From an uncultured Sphingomonas sp. (GTDB taxonomy: Bacteria; Pseudomonadota; Alphaproteobacteria; Sphingomonadales; Sphingomonadaceae), in assembly GCF_936927845.1 (NCBI RefSeq), contig NZ_CAKZHV010000057.1, positions 62,001 to 126,000 of the forward strand: a stretch of DNA of 64,000 bases. The letters run 5' to 3'. The position numbers were made by a program, and so were the translations under genes. A model generated the notes under the pieces. That model searched no databases. It was given only the letters and a program-made list of their open reading frames with translations, and was not told the origin of the DNA. Below are positions 46,017 through 55,110 of this stretch, piece after piece (within the stretch, counting starts at the first letter, position 1; each line of letters begins with the position of its first letter).

Positions 46017-47070
46017 TCAAACGCGCGAAACGATCGCGATGATGCGCGGCGTTGCCCCACATGACGTCCAACACCGCGGCACGCTTGAGGTAGAGCCCGG
46101 CGTCATATTCGTCGGTCATGCCGACGCCGCCGAACAATTGCACCATTTCGCGGCTGACGAGGCGCAGCGTTTCGCCCGCGGTCGCCTTGGCGAGGCTGAC
46201 TGCCTGATCAACGTCGGAGCGGCCAGCGTCGATCGCTTCCAGCGCGCCCTCGACGGTCGACCGCATCAACTCGAGCTCGGTCAGCATCTTCGCCATGCGA
46301 TGCTGGAGCGCCTGGAACGTCGACAACACCTGCCCGAACTGGACACGCTGCTTGAGATAGTCGAGCGTCTGGTGGAACGCCGAATCGGCCATCCCCAGCA
46401 TCTCGGCTGCAGTGATCGCGGCGGCGCGGTCGGCGATTTGCACGGTCAGCTCGGGTCCACCGAGCTTCTCGGCTGGCGCAGCGTCGAAGCGCACCTCGGC
46501 GTGACTACGGCTGTCGGCCATCTTACGCGACGAGACGGTAATGCCGTCCCCCTTGGGCACCAGGTACAATCCATCCTGCGCCGCAACCACGAACACGTCG
46601 GCGCCATCACCTTCGGCGACGAATGCCTTGGTACCGGTCAGCTTGCCCTGCTCGAGGCTTGTCTTGACATCGAGACTGTGCGTCGGACCCTCGTCGATCG
46701 CGAGCGTGGCGATTGCTTCGCCGCTGGCAAGCTTGGGCAACCACTCCTGCTTCGCACTGTCCGAGATGCCCATCACGATCGCGCTCGCCGCGACGGCGGT
46801 CGACGACAACGGCGACACCGCCAGATTGCGCCCGAGCTGCTCGACCACGAGCCCTAGCGACAGATAACCGAATGCCGATCCGCCGAACTCCTCGGGGATC
46901 ACCACGCCGGCCCAACCCATCTGCCCGATCGCACCCCATGCTTCGGAGTCGAAGCCGGTGGCCGGCGCGGCGTCGCGCAGCTTGCGGAAAGCGGTAACCG
47001 GGCTCTCGTTGTCGGCCCACTCGCGCGCCATGTCGCGCAACATCACCTGTTCGTCGTTCAAGGCGGCCAT
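46006..47070 (-). CDS. Acyl-CoA dehydrogenase, short type
   Basis: 354 residues, short for the family (usually 380-400). N-terminal domain MGWAGVVIPEEFGGSAFGYL; middle domain TLAIDEGPTHSLDVKTSLEQG; C-terminal helices with RVQFGQVLSTFQALQHRMA and QLFGGVGMTDEYDAGLYLKRA. Short members of this type often pair with a second acyl-CoA dehydrogenase to form an alpha2beta2 enzyme, as in steroid side-chain degradation. The next gene upstream (47229-48449) is such a partner. GAGGA precedes the ATG. Confidence 0.92.
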   Translation of the reverse strand: MAALNDEQVMLRDMAREWADNESPVTAFRKLRDAAPATGFDSEAWGAIGQMGWAGVVIPEEFGGSAFGYLSLGLVVEQLGRNLAVSPLSSTAVAASAIVMGISDSAKQEWLPKLASGEAIATLAIDEGPTHSLDVKTSLEQGKLTGTKAFVAEGDGADVFVVAAQDGLYLVPKGDGITVSSRKMADSRSHAEVRFDAAPAEKLGGPELTVQIADRAAAITAAEMLGMADSAFHQTLDYLKQRVQFGQVLSTFQALQHRMAKMLTELELMRSTVEGALEAIDAGRSDVDQAVSLAKATAGETLRLVSREMVQLFGGVGMTDEYDAGLYLKRAAVLDVMWGNAAHHRDRFARLNGY

Positions 47071-47228
47071 GTGTCGTCCTCTAGGCTTTCAACGCAGCGT
47101 TGCGATGTCTCGGGGGAAATGTGGTGGAAGAGCCAAGCCGGGGAGGAAGGAGCGTTCTGTCGCGCCCGCTTCCTCGACCCGGCCCTCTCCGGACGCGGCG
47201 ATTCGATGCCGCCGCGCCTACCTCGTGA

Positions 47229-48449
47229 TCATTGGTGGTCGAGCATGCCCAAGATGCGCTTCGCCACGATGTTGTTCTGGATCTCGGACGAGCCGCCGTA
47301 GATCGACACGGCCTTGCCCCACAGCCACGACCGCGTCTGTGACAGCTCCTCCTCGCTGAAACCCTCGCCTTCCCAGCCGAGCCCCTGCATGCCCATGATC
47401 TCGATGTTGAGCTCGGCGCGATCCTGCGTGATGCGCGCGCCGACGTTCTTCATGATCGAGGTCGCGGCGGACGGTCCGGCATTGCCCTTCGCTTCCAGCG
47501 CGGCACGGCGCAGAGTCAGCGCAAAGGCGCGCTGATCCATCTCGTGCTTGACGATGCGGGTGCGCAGATCGGGGTCGGCGAGACGGCCCTCGCCATCGGT
47601 GCCGCGATACTTCTTGGCGATGTCGGGCACGGTCTTGCCCGCATTCATCCGACTGGCCGACCCACTGCCGCCCGACAGCGAGTTGCGCTCATGCTGGAGC
47701 AGGCGCGTGCCGATCGTCCAACCCTGCCCCTCGCGCCCGACCAAATTCTCCTTCGGCACGCGCACGTTGGTGAAGAAGGTCTCGCAGAACGGCGATTGCC
47801 CGCTGATCAAGCGGATCGGCTTCGTCTCGACGCCTTCCGCGTCCATGTCGATCAGCAGGAAGCTGATGCCGGCATGCTTCTGCGTCTTGTCGGTACGCAC
47901 CAGCGCGAAGCACTTGTCCGCCCACTGCCCACCCGACGTCCAGGTCTTCTGCCCGTTGACGAGGTAATGATCGCCCTTGTCCTCGGCAAAGGTCTGCAAG
48001 CTGGCGAGGTCCGATCCCGCACCCGGCTCGGAATAACCCTGACACCAGCGCACCTCGCCGCGGACGATGCCGGGGATATGCTGCTGCTTCTGCTCCTCGC
48101 TGCCGTATTCGAGCAGGGTGGGGCCAAACATCATCACGCCCATGCCGCCGATCGGATTGTAGGCGCCTGCGCGCGCGAGTTCTTCCTGCACGATCCGCGC
48201 CTGCGCACGGTCGAGTCCGCCACCGCCATATTCCTTCGGCCAGGTCGGAACGCCCCAGCCCTTGTCGCCCATTGCTTCGCGCCACCGGCGCTGATCGGGC
48301 GTTTCCTCGGTCGGCCCCTCGACAGCCGACATCGCATTGTCGCTGCCGCGCAACGACGCGGGAAAGTTCGCCTCGATCCAGCCACGCACTTCCTGGCGGA
48401 AGTCGTCGGCCGCGTCGGCGGGGCGGGTCTGTTCGGCGGCGGTCGCCAT
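47229..48449 (-). CDS. Acyl-CoA dehydrogenase, probable partner subunit
   Basis: 406 residues from an ATG at 48449 with GTGGAG about 10 bases upstream. Typical regions: PTWPKEYGGGGLDRAQARIV, WCQGYSEPGAGSDLASLQT, NGQKTWTSGGQWADKC and a C-terminus with EIQNNIVAKRILG. It is on the same strand, 158 bases before the 354-residue member. A motif like the TetR operator lies at 48470-48482. The two may form one heteromeric enzyme for a branched or polycyclic acyl-CoA. Confidence 0.92.
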   Translation of the reverse strand: MATAAEQTRPADAADDFRQEVRGWIEANFPASLRGSDNAMSAVEGPTEETPDQRRWREAMGDKGWGVPTWPKEYGGGGLDRAQARIVQEELARAGAYNPIGGMGVMMFGPTLLEYGSEEQKQQHIPGIVRGEVRWCQGYSEPGAGSDLASLQTFAEDKGDHYLVNGQKTWTSGGQWADKCFALVRTDKTQKHAGISFLLIDMDAEGVETKPIRLISGQSPFCETFFTNVRVPKENLVGREGQGWTIGTRLLQHERNSLSGGSGSASRMNAGKTVPDIAKKYRGTDGEGRLADPDLRTRIVKHEMDQRAFALTLRRAALEAKGNAGPSAATSIMKNVGARITQDRAELNIEIMGMQGLGWEGEGFSEEELSQTRSWLWGKAVSIYGGSSEIQNNIVAKRILGMLDHQ

Positions 48450-48469
48450 CGCGTCAGTCTCCACGTTCT

Positions 48470-48482
48470 GAATAAACGGTAT
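48470..48482 (-). promoter_or_regulatory. TetR-site-like sequence upstream of acyl-CoA dehydrogenase
   Basis: On the minus strand ATACCGTTTATTC, which matches the site at 39244-39259 (ATACCGGTTATTC) at 12 of 13 positions, about 21 bases before the start codon. Its second half is imperfect, so the palindrome is incomplete. Confidence 0.45.
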
Positions 48483-48537
48483 GGCGGCGTTCATGCCATA
48501 GTCGTGCCGCGCTGCAAAGGGAGAAGCGACTGGTTGA

Positions 48538-49326
48538 TCAGTTCTCCCGGCCGGGCCGCCGGCTAAGTCCGACATCGAGATGGGCACCCGCGTCGACCAG
48601 CATCACCTCGCCCGTGATCGCGCGCATGGCAGGGTCGAGCAGCAGCTCGATCGGCGCCGCGACCTCGTCGGGGCCGGTGGCGAGCGCCATCGGTGTCGCG
48701 GCGGCGATCTTCGCGTTCAGTTTGGCAAAGCCTTCCTCGCCCAGCCGCTTCTCGAACCAGCCGGTGCCGACATAGCCGGGCGCGACCGCGTTGACGCGAA
48801 TGGCGGGCGCGAGGACACGCGCCAAGCTCTTGGTCATGGTGACGAGCGCACCCTTTGACGCGGCATAGGCGACCGATGAGCCAATGCCGAACACGCCAGC
48901 GACGCTCGCCACGTTGACGACCGCGCCGAAGGGGCTCGCGCGCAACGAGGGCGCAGCGGCGCGGATCATCTGAAACGCGGCAATGACGTTCAACTGGTAG
49001 ATGTCGACGAAGTCGGCGGCGTCGAGCGCGTCGAGGTCCTCGTGCGCGGCGAACTTCGTCCGTCCGGCATTGTTGACGAGGAAATCCACGCGTCCGAACG
49101 CCTGAGTGGCGGTCTCTACCAGGCGACGGCAAGCGGCATCGTCGACGATGTCGGCCTGCACTGCGACGGCGCCCTGCCCGACTTGCGTGGCGAGCGCCTC
49201 GGCATCGTCGCGGCTCGACGCGTAGTTGATCACGCACGACACGCCGCGCGCTGCCAGTCGGCGGACGGTCCCGGCACCGATCCCCGTGCCGCCACCCGTC
49301 ACGATCGCCACTGCACCTTGCATCAT
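48538..49326 (-). CDS. Short-chain dehydrogenase/reductase
   Basis: 262 residues: VTGGGTGIGAGTVRRLAARG, VNNAGRTKFAA, catalytic VASVAGVFGIGSSVAYAASKG, and a C-terminal AITGEVMLVDAGAHLD. GGAGGGTGG precedes the ATG. It lies upstream of the acyl-CoA dehydrogenase pair on the same strand and would suit 3-hydroxyacyl-CoA oxidation. The start is divergent from the acyl-CoA ligase, with 71 bases between. Confidence 0.93.
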   Translation of the reverse strand: MMQGAVAIVTGGGTGIGAGTVRRLAARGVSCVINYASSRDDAEALATQVGQGAVAVQADIVDDAACRRLVETATQAFGRVDFLVNNAGRTKFAAHEDLDALDAADFVDIYQLNVIAAFQMIRAAAPSLRASPFGAVVNVASVAGVFGIGSSVAYAASKGALVTMTKSLARVLAPAIRVNAVAPGYVGTGWFEKRLGEEGFAKLNAKIAAATPMALATGPDEVAAPIELLLDPAMRAITGEVMLVDAGAHLDVGLSRRPGREN

Positions 49327-49397
49327 ACCACCCTCCGACCTGTTTTTCGAAGATCGCGTATGGCATTCGAACGCGGCTTCGCCTAGCGATCGCGTTC

Positions 49398-50939
49398 ATG
49401 AGCGCTGAGCCCGATATCGCCGCCCTGCTCGCCGAAGAGTTCGGCACGCTGGCCGACCTGATCCGCGTCCACGCGCAGCAGCGGCCGGACAAGCTGGCGA
49501 TCGCGGACGACGAAGCGCAGGTCAGCTATGCCGAGCTCGACCAATTGATGGACCGGGTCGCCGCCGCCTTGCAGCAGGGCGGCACGCGCGCGGGACAGGC
49601 GGTCGCCTCGGTGTCGTACCCCAGCGTCGCACAGGCGGTCGTGTTCCTCGGTGCCTTGCGCGCCGGCTCGGTCGCCGCGCCGATCCAACCCTCGGCGACG
49701 CCGCAGCAGATCGCCGGGATGATCACTGACAGCGGCGCTGCGGTCGTGTTCCTGGACGCGGCGAACGCCGATGCACTGATCGGTCAGAGCTTTCCCGCCG
49801 ACGTCGTCATGCTGGAGGATCTGGACGCCTGGCTCGCGCCCGAAGGTGCGATGCCCGAGCCGGTCGCGGTCGAGCCGGGCGACGGGTTCAACATCATCTA
49901 TTCCTCCGGCACGACCGGCGTGCCGAAAGGCATCGTGCAGAGCCACGCGATGCGGTGGCAGCATCTATCGCGCAACACCGCCGCCGGGTTCGACACCGCG
50001 GTGACGCTGCTCGCCACCCCGCTCTACTCGAACACCACATTGGTCAGCTTCCTGCCGACGCTCGCCTGGGGCGGTAGCGTCGTGTTGATGGAGAAGTTCG
50101 ACGCACACTGCTATCTCGAGCTCGCGGCGCAGCACGGCGCGACACACACGATGCTGGTTCCGGTCCAGTATCAGCGCATCATGGCACTGCCCGAGTTCGA
50201 CGACTTCGACCTGTCGTCGTTCCGCTTCAAGACCTGCACCTCCGCGCCGTTCAAGCCCGAGCTGAAGCGTGATGTGGTGACGCGCTGGCCGGGGCTGCTG
50301 GTCGAATATTACGGCATGACCGAGGGTGGCGCGAGCTGCGCGCTGAACGCCACCGAGCACCGCGACAAGCTGCACACCGTCGGACGCCCGCTGCCCGGCC
50401 ATGAGGTGCGCCTGATCGACGATGACGGACGCGAGGTGCCGGCAGGTGAGATGGGCGAGATCGTCGGTCGCTCGGGCGCGATGATGAACGGCTATCACGG
50501 CCGCGAGCAGGCGACCGCCGACGCCACCTGGATATCGCCGGAGGGAGAGCGCTTCATCCGCCACGGCGACGTCGGCCGCTTCGACGCCGACGGCTTCCTG
50601 ATCCTGACCGACCGCAAGAAGGACATGATCATCTCGGGCGGGTTCAACATCTTTCCGTCCGACATCGAGGCGGTGCTGGCTCAGCATCCGGCGGTCGCCG
50701 ACTGCACCGTGGTGGGGGTCGCATCGGACGCGTGGGGCGAGACGCCGGTCGGTTTCTACGTGCCGCGCGAGGGCGCGACCGGCGGTGCGGGGGACGTGCT
50801 GACCGAGGTCAATGCGCGGCTCGGCAAGACGCAGCGATTGTCGGCGCTCTACCAGGCCGACGAACTGCCGCGCAGCGCAATCGGCAAGGTGTTGAAGCGC
50901 GAGCTGCGCGACCGGCTCGCCGCGGGGGAGTTCGCATGA
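49398..50939 (+). CDS. Acyl-CoA ligase, AMP-forming
   Basis: 513 residues of the ANL superfamily. Core motifs: IIYSSGTTGVPKGIVQSHAM (A3, phosphate loop), EYYGMTEGGASC (A5), GRFDADGFLILTDRKKDMII (A7/A8) and SAIGKVLKREL with catalytic Lys (A10). It activates a carboxylic acid to its acyl-CoA via an acyl-AMP. It is divergent from the SDR and overlaps the following thioesterase-like gene by four bases, so it probably starts the island's catabolism. Confidence 0.95.
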   Translation: MSAEPDIAALLAEEFGTLADLIRVHAQQRPDKLAIADDEAQVSYAELDQLMDRVAAALQQGGTRAGQAVASVSYPSVAQAVVFLGALRAGSVAAPIQPSATPQQIAGMITDSGAAVVFLDAANADALIGQSFPADVVMLEDLDAWLAPEGAMPEPVAVEPGDGFNIIYSSGTTGVPKGIVQSHAMRWQHLSRNTAAGFDTAVTLLATPLYSNTTLVSFLPTLAWGGSVVLMEKFDAHCYLELAAQHGATHTMLVPVQYQRIMALPEFDDFDLSSFRFKTCTSAPFKPELKRDVVTRWPGLLVEYYGMTEGGASCALNATEHRDKLHTVGRPLPGHEVRLIDDDGREVPAGEMGEIVGRSGAMMNGYHGREQATADATWISPEGERFIRHGDVGRFDADGFLILTDRKKDMIISGGFNIFPSDIEAVLAQHPAVADCTVVGVASDAWGETPVGFYVPREGATGGAGDVLTEVNARLGKTQRLSALYQADELPRSAIGKVLKRELRDRLAAGEFA

Positions 50940-51721
50940 CGACGTTGAAAGAGGTGCTCGACGAGCTCGAGCCGACCGGCGACCAGATGGCGTGGCGCGG
51001 AGCGATCCCCGACGATTGGCTGCAAGGGCGCACCGCCTATGGCGGATTGTCCGCCGCGATCGCGCTGCACTGCGCGATGCAGTTGGAAGACGACCTGCCA
51101 CCGCTCAGATCGGCGCAGGTCAGCTTCATCGGGCCGCTGTCGGGTCCGATCATGGTCACCGCGCACAAGCTGCGTCGTGGCAAGAACGCGGCCTTCATCC
51201 AGGCCGATGTCGAGAGCGAGGCCGGGCTCGGCCTGCGCTGCACGTTCGTGTTCATGCGCGCGATCGAGAGTGAGGTCGATTATCAGACAACCGACCTGCC
51301 CGACTTCCCGCGCCCCGGCCCGAATGACACGACGTTCAAGGGCAATCCGCACGTCGCCTTCACACGCAATTTCGAGTTCCTCGATCGTCGCGAAGGGCCG
51401 GCGCTCAAACCCGCCGAGTGGCTGCGCTGGACTCGGTTGAACGAGCGCGACGGGCTCGACCCGATGGTCGAGCTGATCGCGATCGGCGATTGCCTGCCGC
51501 CCGCCGCGCTGCGCCTGCTGGGACGCAACGTGCCGATGAGTTCGATGACGTGGATCCTGAACGTGCTCGGCCCTGCGCCCAGCACCGAGGACGGCTGGTG
51601 GCTGCTGCGCTCCAACGCCGATTACGCGCGCGCTGGATCGTCGTCGCAGCAGATGGGCATCTGGAATGCGGCCGGCGAGATGGTGGCGGAGCAGATGCAA
51701 TCGGTCGCGTTGTTCGCCTGA
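50936..51721 (+). CDS. Acyl-CoA thioesterase family protein (hotdog fold)
   Basis: 261 residues from an ATG at 50936 overlapping the ligase stop (ATGA). Two hotdog-like halves: DDWLQGRTAYGGLSAAIALH with LRSAQVSFIGPLSGPIMVTA, and a second half near 165-255 ending EMVAEQMQSVALFA. This is the TesB-like double-hotdog layout. In a catabolic operon with a ligase it could release CoA from stalled intermediates or act as a hydratase/esterase instead. Confidence 0.85.
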   Translation: MTTLKEVLDELEPTGDQMAWRGAIPDDWLQGRTAYGGLSAAIALHCAMQLEDDLPPLRSAQVSFIGPLSGPIMVTAHKLRRGKNAAFIQADVESEAGLGLRCTFVFMRAIESEVDYQTTDLPDFPRPGPNDTTFKGNPHVAFTRNFEFLDRREGPALKPAEWLRWTRLNERDGLDPMVELIAIGDCLPPAALRLLGRNVPMSSMTWILNVLGPAPSTEDGWWLLRSNADYARAGSSSQQMGIWNAAGEMVAEQMQSVALFA

Positions 51722-51849
51722 GCCCTGACGGAGTTCGTGGCGACAATTCGCGACAAATACGGAGATCCCGGACACAGTCGCGCGACGGACCGCGGCTAGA
51801 TGAGCAGCACGGGCGCGGAATGGTCGGGTCCGTGTTCGAGGGATCATCG

Positions 51850-52437
51850 ATGAACAGATTTGTGCTCGCCGCCCTGCTCGGCGCGACCGCGCTGACCGCG
51901 GGCGCGGGTTTGCCCGCCGTTGCGCAGACCACGCCGACGACGGCGGCCCGTGATACGCCGCCCGAGCCGCGCGGTGGCATGCGCGGCGGCTGGTTGATGC
52001 GCGCGGACGCCAATGATGACGGGATCATCACGCGTGAGGAGGTGATCGCCGAGGCCGACCGGCGCTTCGCCGCGCTCGACGGCAATCGCGATGGCAAGAT
52101 CAGCCGCGACGAGCGACGCGCCGCACGTGAGGCGCGGCGCGAGACACGTCCCTCCGGTGCGGTCGGCACGGTTCCGCCGCCCCCGCCCGAACCGGACAGC
52201 GCGCCTCCGCCGTCGGCTGCCCGCGGTGATGATGGTCAGCATCGCGCGATGCGCCCGCAAACGCGCGAAGAGGCCCGCGAGCGCGCGCTGCGCATGTTCG
52301 ATCGCGCCGACACCAACCACGACGGCCGCGTCGACCAACAGGAGATCGACGCGATGCGGCTGCTGATGCGCGCACGATTCGCCGGATCGTCCGATGGCGA
52401 CCGACGCGGCCCACTGCCCGGTGACGAGCAGCGCTGA
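51850..52437 (+). CDS. Exported EF-hand calcium-binding protein
   Basis: 195 residues from an ATG at 51850. A signal peptide (MNRFVLAALLGATALTAGAG...VAQ) precedes EF-hand loops: DANDDGIITREE (near 56), DGNRDGKISRDE (near 77) and DTNHDGRVDQQE (near 155). The middle is Pro-rich. Such periplasmic EF-hand proteins bind Ca and are common in sphingomonads. The following two-component genes lie behind a hairpin 4-33 bases after the stop. Confidence 0.9.
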   Translation: MNRFVLAALLGATALTAGAGLPAVAQTTPTTAARDTPPEPRGGMRGGWLMRADANDDGIITREEVIAEADRRFAALDGNRDGKISRDERRAAREARRETRPSGAVGTVPPPPPEPDSAPPPSAARGDDGQHRAMRPQTREEARERALRMFDRADTNHDGRVDQQEIDAMRLLMRARFAGSSDGDRRGPLPGDEQR

Positions 52438-52440
52438 GCA

Positions 52441-52470
52441 CGTGCCGGCGGGGCGACCCCCGCCGGCACG
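52441..52470 (+). terminator. Strong hairpin between EF-hand gene and response regulator
   Basis: CGTGCCGGCGGGG at 52441-52453 pairs perfectly over 13 bases with 52458-52470 around a 4-base loop. It is followed by TCCGCCTTTC, which is a weak U-tract. Likely terminator or processing hairpin. Confidence 0.6.
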
Positions 52471-52495
52471 TCCGCCTTTCACAGAAAGCGCGAAG

Positions 52496-53233
52496 ATGTC
52501 AGACGCTGACACCATGACCGACATTCCCCACCTGCTGCTGGTCGATGACGAGCGTTCGATCCGCGAACCACTCGCGCAATATCTCACCAAGCAGGGCTTT
52601 CGCGTCACCCAGGTTGGCGAGGCGGAGGCGGCGCGCGCGCGTCTCGCCGCTTACGCGATCGACCTCGTCATCCTCGACATCATGATGCCCGGCGAGGACG
52701 GGCTGTCGCTGTGCCGCCACATCCGCGAGACGAGCGAGACGCCCGTGATCCTGCTGACCGCGCGCAGCGAGGAGACCGACCGCATCGTCGGGCTCGAGAT
52801 GGGCGCGGACGATTATGTCGTGAAGCCGTTCTCACCGCGCGAACTCGCCGCACGCATCAAGGTGGTGCTTCGCCGCACCGCAACCGGCGGCACGCGACAG
52901 CACGCACCCGATGCCGGCGCCTACGCCTTCGCCGGCTGGGTCCTGAAAACGGGCGAGCGCGCGCTCGTCGACCGCGAGGGCGTGTCGGTCGCGCTGTCGA
53001 CCGGCGAGTACAACCTGCTGCTCGCGCTGGTGCAGCGCCCGCGCCAGGTGCTGACGCGCGACCAGTTGCTGGACCTCACACAGGGGCGCGAGGCAGCCGC
53101 CTTCGACCGCGCGATCGACAATCAGGTCAGCCGGCTGCGCAAGAAGATCGAGCCGGACCCGCGCAACCCCGAACTGATCAAAACGGTGTGGGGTGGCGGC
53201 TACGCCTTGTCGGCCGAGGTGACGCGGCTGTGA
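52496..53233 (+). CDS. OmpR-family response regulator
   Basis: 245 residues from an ATG at 52496; an ATG at 52514 is also possible. The receiver domain has acceptor Asp61 (DLVILDIMMPGEDG), acidic pair near 17-18 (LLVDDE), Thr near 88 and Lys110 (VVKPFSP). A winged-helix output domain fills about 140-240. It overlaps the kinase gene by GTGA, so the pair is co-translated. Confidence 0.95.
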   Translation: MSDADTMTDIPHLLLVDDERSIREPLAQYLTKQGFRVTQVGEAEAARARLAAYAIDLVILDIMMPGEDGLSLCRHIRETSETPVILLTARSEETDRIVGLEMGADDYVVKPFSPRELAARIKVVLRRTATGGTRQHAPDAGAYAFAGWVLKTGERALVDREGVSVALSTGEYNLLLALVQRPRQVLTRDQLLDLTQGREAAAFDRAIDNQVSRLRKKIEPDPRNPELIKTVWGGGYALSAEVTRL

Positions 53234-54564
53234 CCCGCGCGCGCGTCGGCTGGCCGCAGAGCCTTGCCGGGCAGATGGCGCTGCTGGTCGCACTCGCCTT
53301 GTTCGTGGCGCAGGCGATCAACTTCACCCTGGTGCTGCGAGATCGTGCCAACTTCCGCCTCGCCCAGGCGACCCGGCCCGTCGCGACACGGATCGCCGAC
53401 GCGCTCGAACGCGAGCAGGCCGGCCGCACGCTGAGCCCCGAACGCGGTCGCGTGCGACGCGTCGACACCAATCCGATCGCACCCGCGCTGCCCCGTCACC
53501 CCGAAGTATCGAGCGAGCTTCGCGATCAGTTGAAGGAGCTGGGCCTGCGTGTCGGGCAGATCGATACCGGGCTGCAACCTGCCCCGGTTCACCCCGACGA
53601 GCGCGACATGCGCCTCGGCCACGACGGACCCAGCCTGTTGATCGCGGTGGAGCAGCCGGGCCGCGGCTGGTTGACCGTGGTCGCGCCATGGCCCGGCGGT
53701 GGCGGCTACATCTTCTGGCGATTGTTCGCGCAGACGCTGATCCTCTATGCGATCATGCTCGCCGCCGTGCTGTGGATCGCGCGCCGCATCTCGCGACCCT
53801 TGCGCGCGCTGGCGCTCGCCGCCCACCATTTCGATCCCAGCGTTGCGCCATCTCCGATCACGGAAGACGGCCCGTCCGACGTGCGCGCGGTGACGGCGGC
53901 GTTCAACGATCTGAGACTGCGCGTCACCGCGATGCTCGATGAAAAGGATCGGATGCTGGGCGCGATCGGCCACGATCTGCGCACCCCGCTCGCCGCGCTG
54001 CGCGTGCGGATCGAGTCGGTCGAGGACGAGCAGGACCGCGCGCGCATGGCGGACACGATCGCGGAGATGAACCGCACGCTCGACGACATCCTCTCGCTCG
54101 CACGGCTCGGCCGGCCGAGCGAGCCGATAACCGAGGTCGATCTGGCCGCGCTGGTTGATGCAGTGGTCGAGGATTTTCGCGATCTAGGCGCCGACGTGAC
54201 GTTCGGGGAAGCCGAGCGGCTGCGCATCCGGCTGCGCCCGTCGCTGATCCGCCGCGCAATCCGCAACCTGATCGAGAATGCGATCAAATATGCCGATGGT
54301 GCCGCGGTGACGCTGCGCCCGAGCGCGGAGGCGGTGGTGATCTCGATCGGCGATCGCGGCCCCGGCATCCCGTCCGACCGGCTCGCCGACGTGTTCGTGC
54401 CGTTCACCCGGCTGGAGACGTCGCGCAACCGGGAGACGGGCGGGATCGGGCTCGGCCTCGCGCTCGCACGCGCGATCGTCGAGGAAGCCGGCGGACAGAT
54501 CGCGCTCAGCAATCGCGACGGTGGCGGGCTCTGCGCGGAGATCACGCTGCCGCGCGGGCGATGA
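53230..54564 (+). CDS. Sensor histidine kinase, EnvZ/RstB-like
   Basis: 444 residues from a GTG overlapping the regulator stop. Membrane helices about 14-35 and 160-184 flank a periplasmic domain of about 120 residues, then HAMP, phosphoacceptor His248 (GAIGHDLRTPLAALR), N-box (RAIRNLIENAIKYADG), GDRGPGIP and GIGLGLALARAIVEEAGG. The sensed signal is unknown. Confidence 0.94.
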   Translation: MTRARVGWPQSLAGQMALLVALALFVAQAINFTLVLRDRANFRLAQATRPVATRIADALEREQAGRTLSPERGRVRRVDTNPIAPALPRHPEVSSELRDQLKELGLRVGQIDTGLQPAPVHPDERDMRLGHDGPSLLIAVEQPGRGWLTVVAPWPGGGGYIFWRLFAQTLILYAIMLAAVLWIARRISRPLRALALAAHHFDPSVAPSPITEDGPSDVRAVTAAFNDLRLRVTAMLDEKDRMLGAIGHDLRTPLAALRVRIESVEDEQDRARMADTIAEMNRTLDDILSLARLGRPSEPITEVDLAALVDAVVEDFRDLGADVTFGEAERLRIRLRPSLIRRAIRNLIENAIKYADGAAVTLRPSAEAVVISIGDRGPGIPSDRLADVFVPFTRLETSRNRETGGIGLGLALARAIVEEAGGQIALSNRDGGGLCAEITLPRGR

Positions 54565-55110
54565 GCGAGGGCTGAGGCGGCGGCACGCACCTGGAGGATA
54601 CGACGCTAGCGGCTGATCGACTCGGCAGATTAATGCTCTGGCGACCAAGCGGGGCGTGCGTTCGGGTGCAGTGAGACCCGTCACCAGCAGCCGTCGAGCG
54701 CACATTCACCGCGCCACTCCGCCAATTATCGCCTCGTTGCACGTGACAGGTCGACGGGCAGATCGCCGGGCGCGAAGAAGCGCGCGGTCGTGACCATTGG
54801 CGAGCGGCTTACCCGCCACTTAGGAGATGCGGAGATCGATCGAGTCGCCGCTACCTTCCAAGGTTGATCGATAACCCCCAAATAAAGTAGCGCCGCGGCG
54901 CGCCCGCGAATGCACTGACGAAGCTCACGCCATGTCGCATCGACCGACACTTCGCCTCGCTTCACCCCGGCAGCATCCCCGAAGAAGCATAGGCGCCCGG
55001 TGCTGGACGGCGTAAGCAACATCGCCCGCGCCGCACACATGCTCCGCCTGCTGCCCCTTGCCTCCACCGCGCAACCACGCGACAGGGCGATCATCGAACG
55101 GGGAGCCATC
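54565..55110. other. Intergenic region before dcd
   Basis: 546 bases between the kinase and dcd. Open frames here lack ribosome sites and known domains. GGGGAG at 55100-55105 is the ribosome site of dcd. No terminator, tRNA or repeat recognised. Confidence 0.6.
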
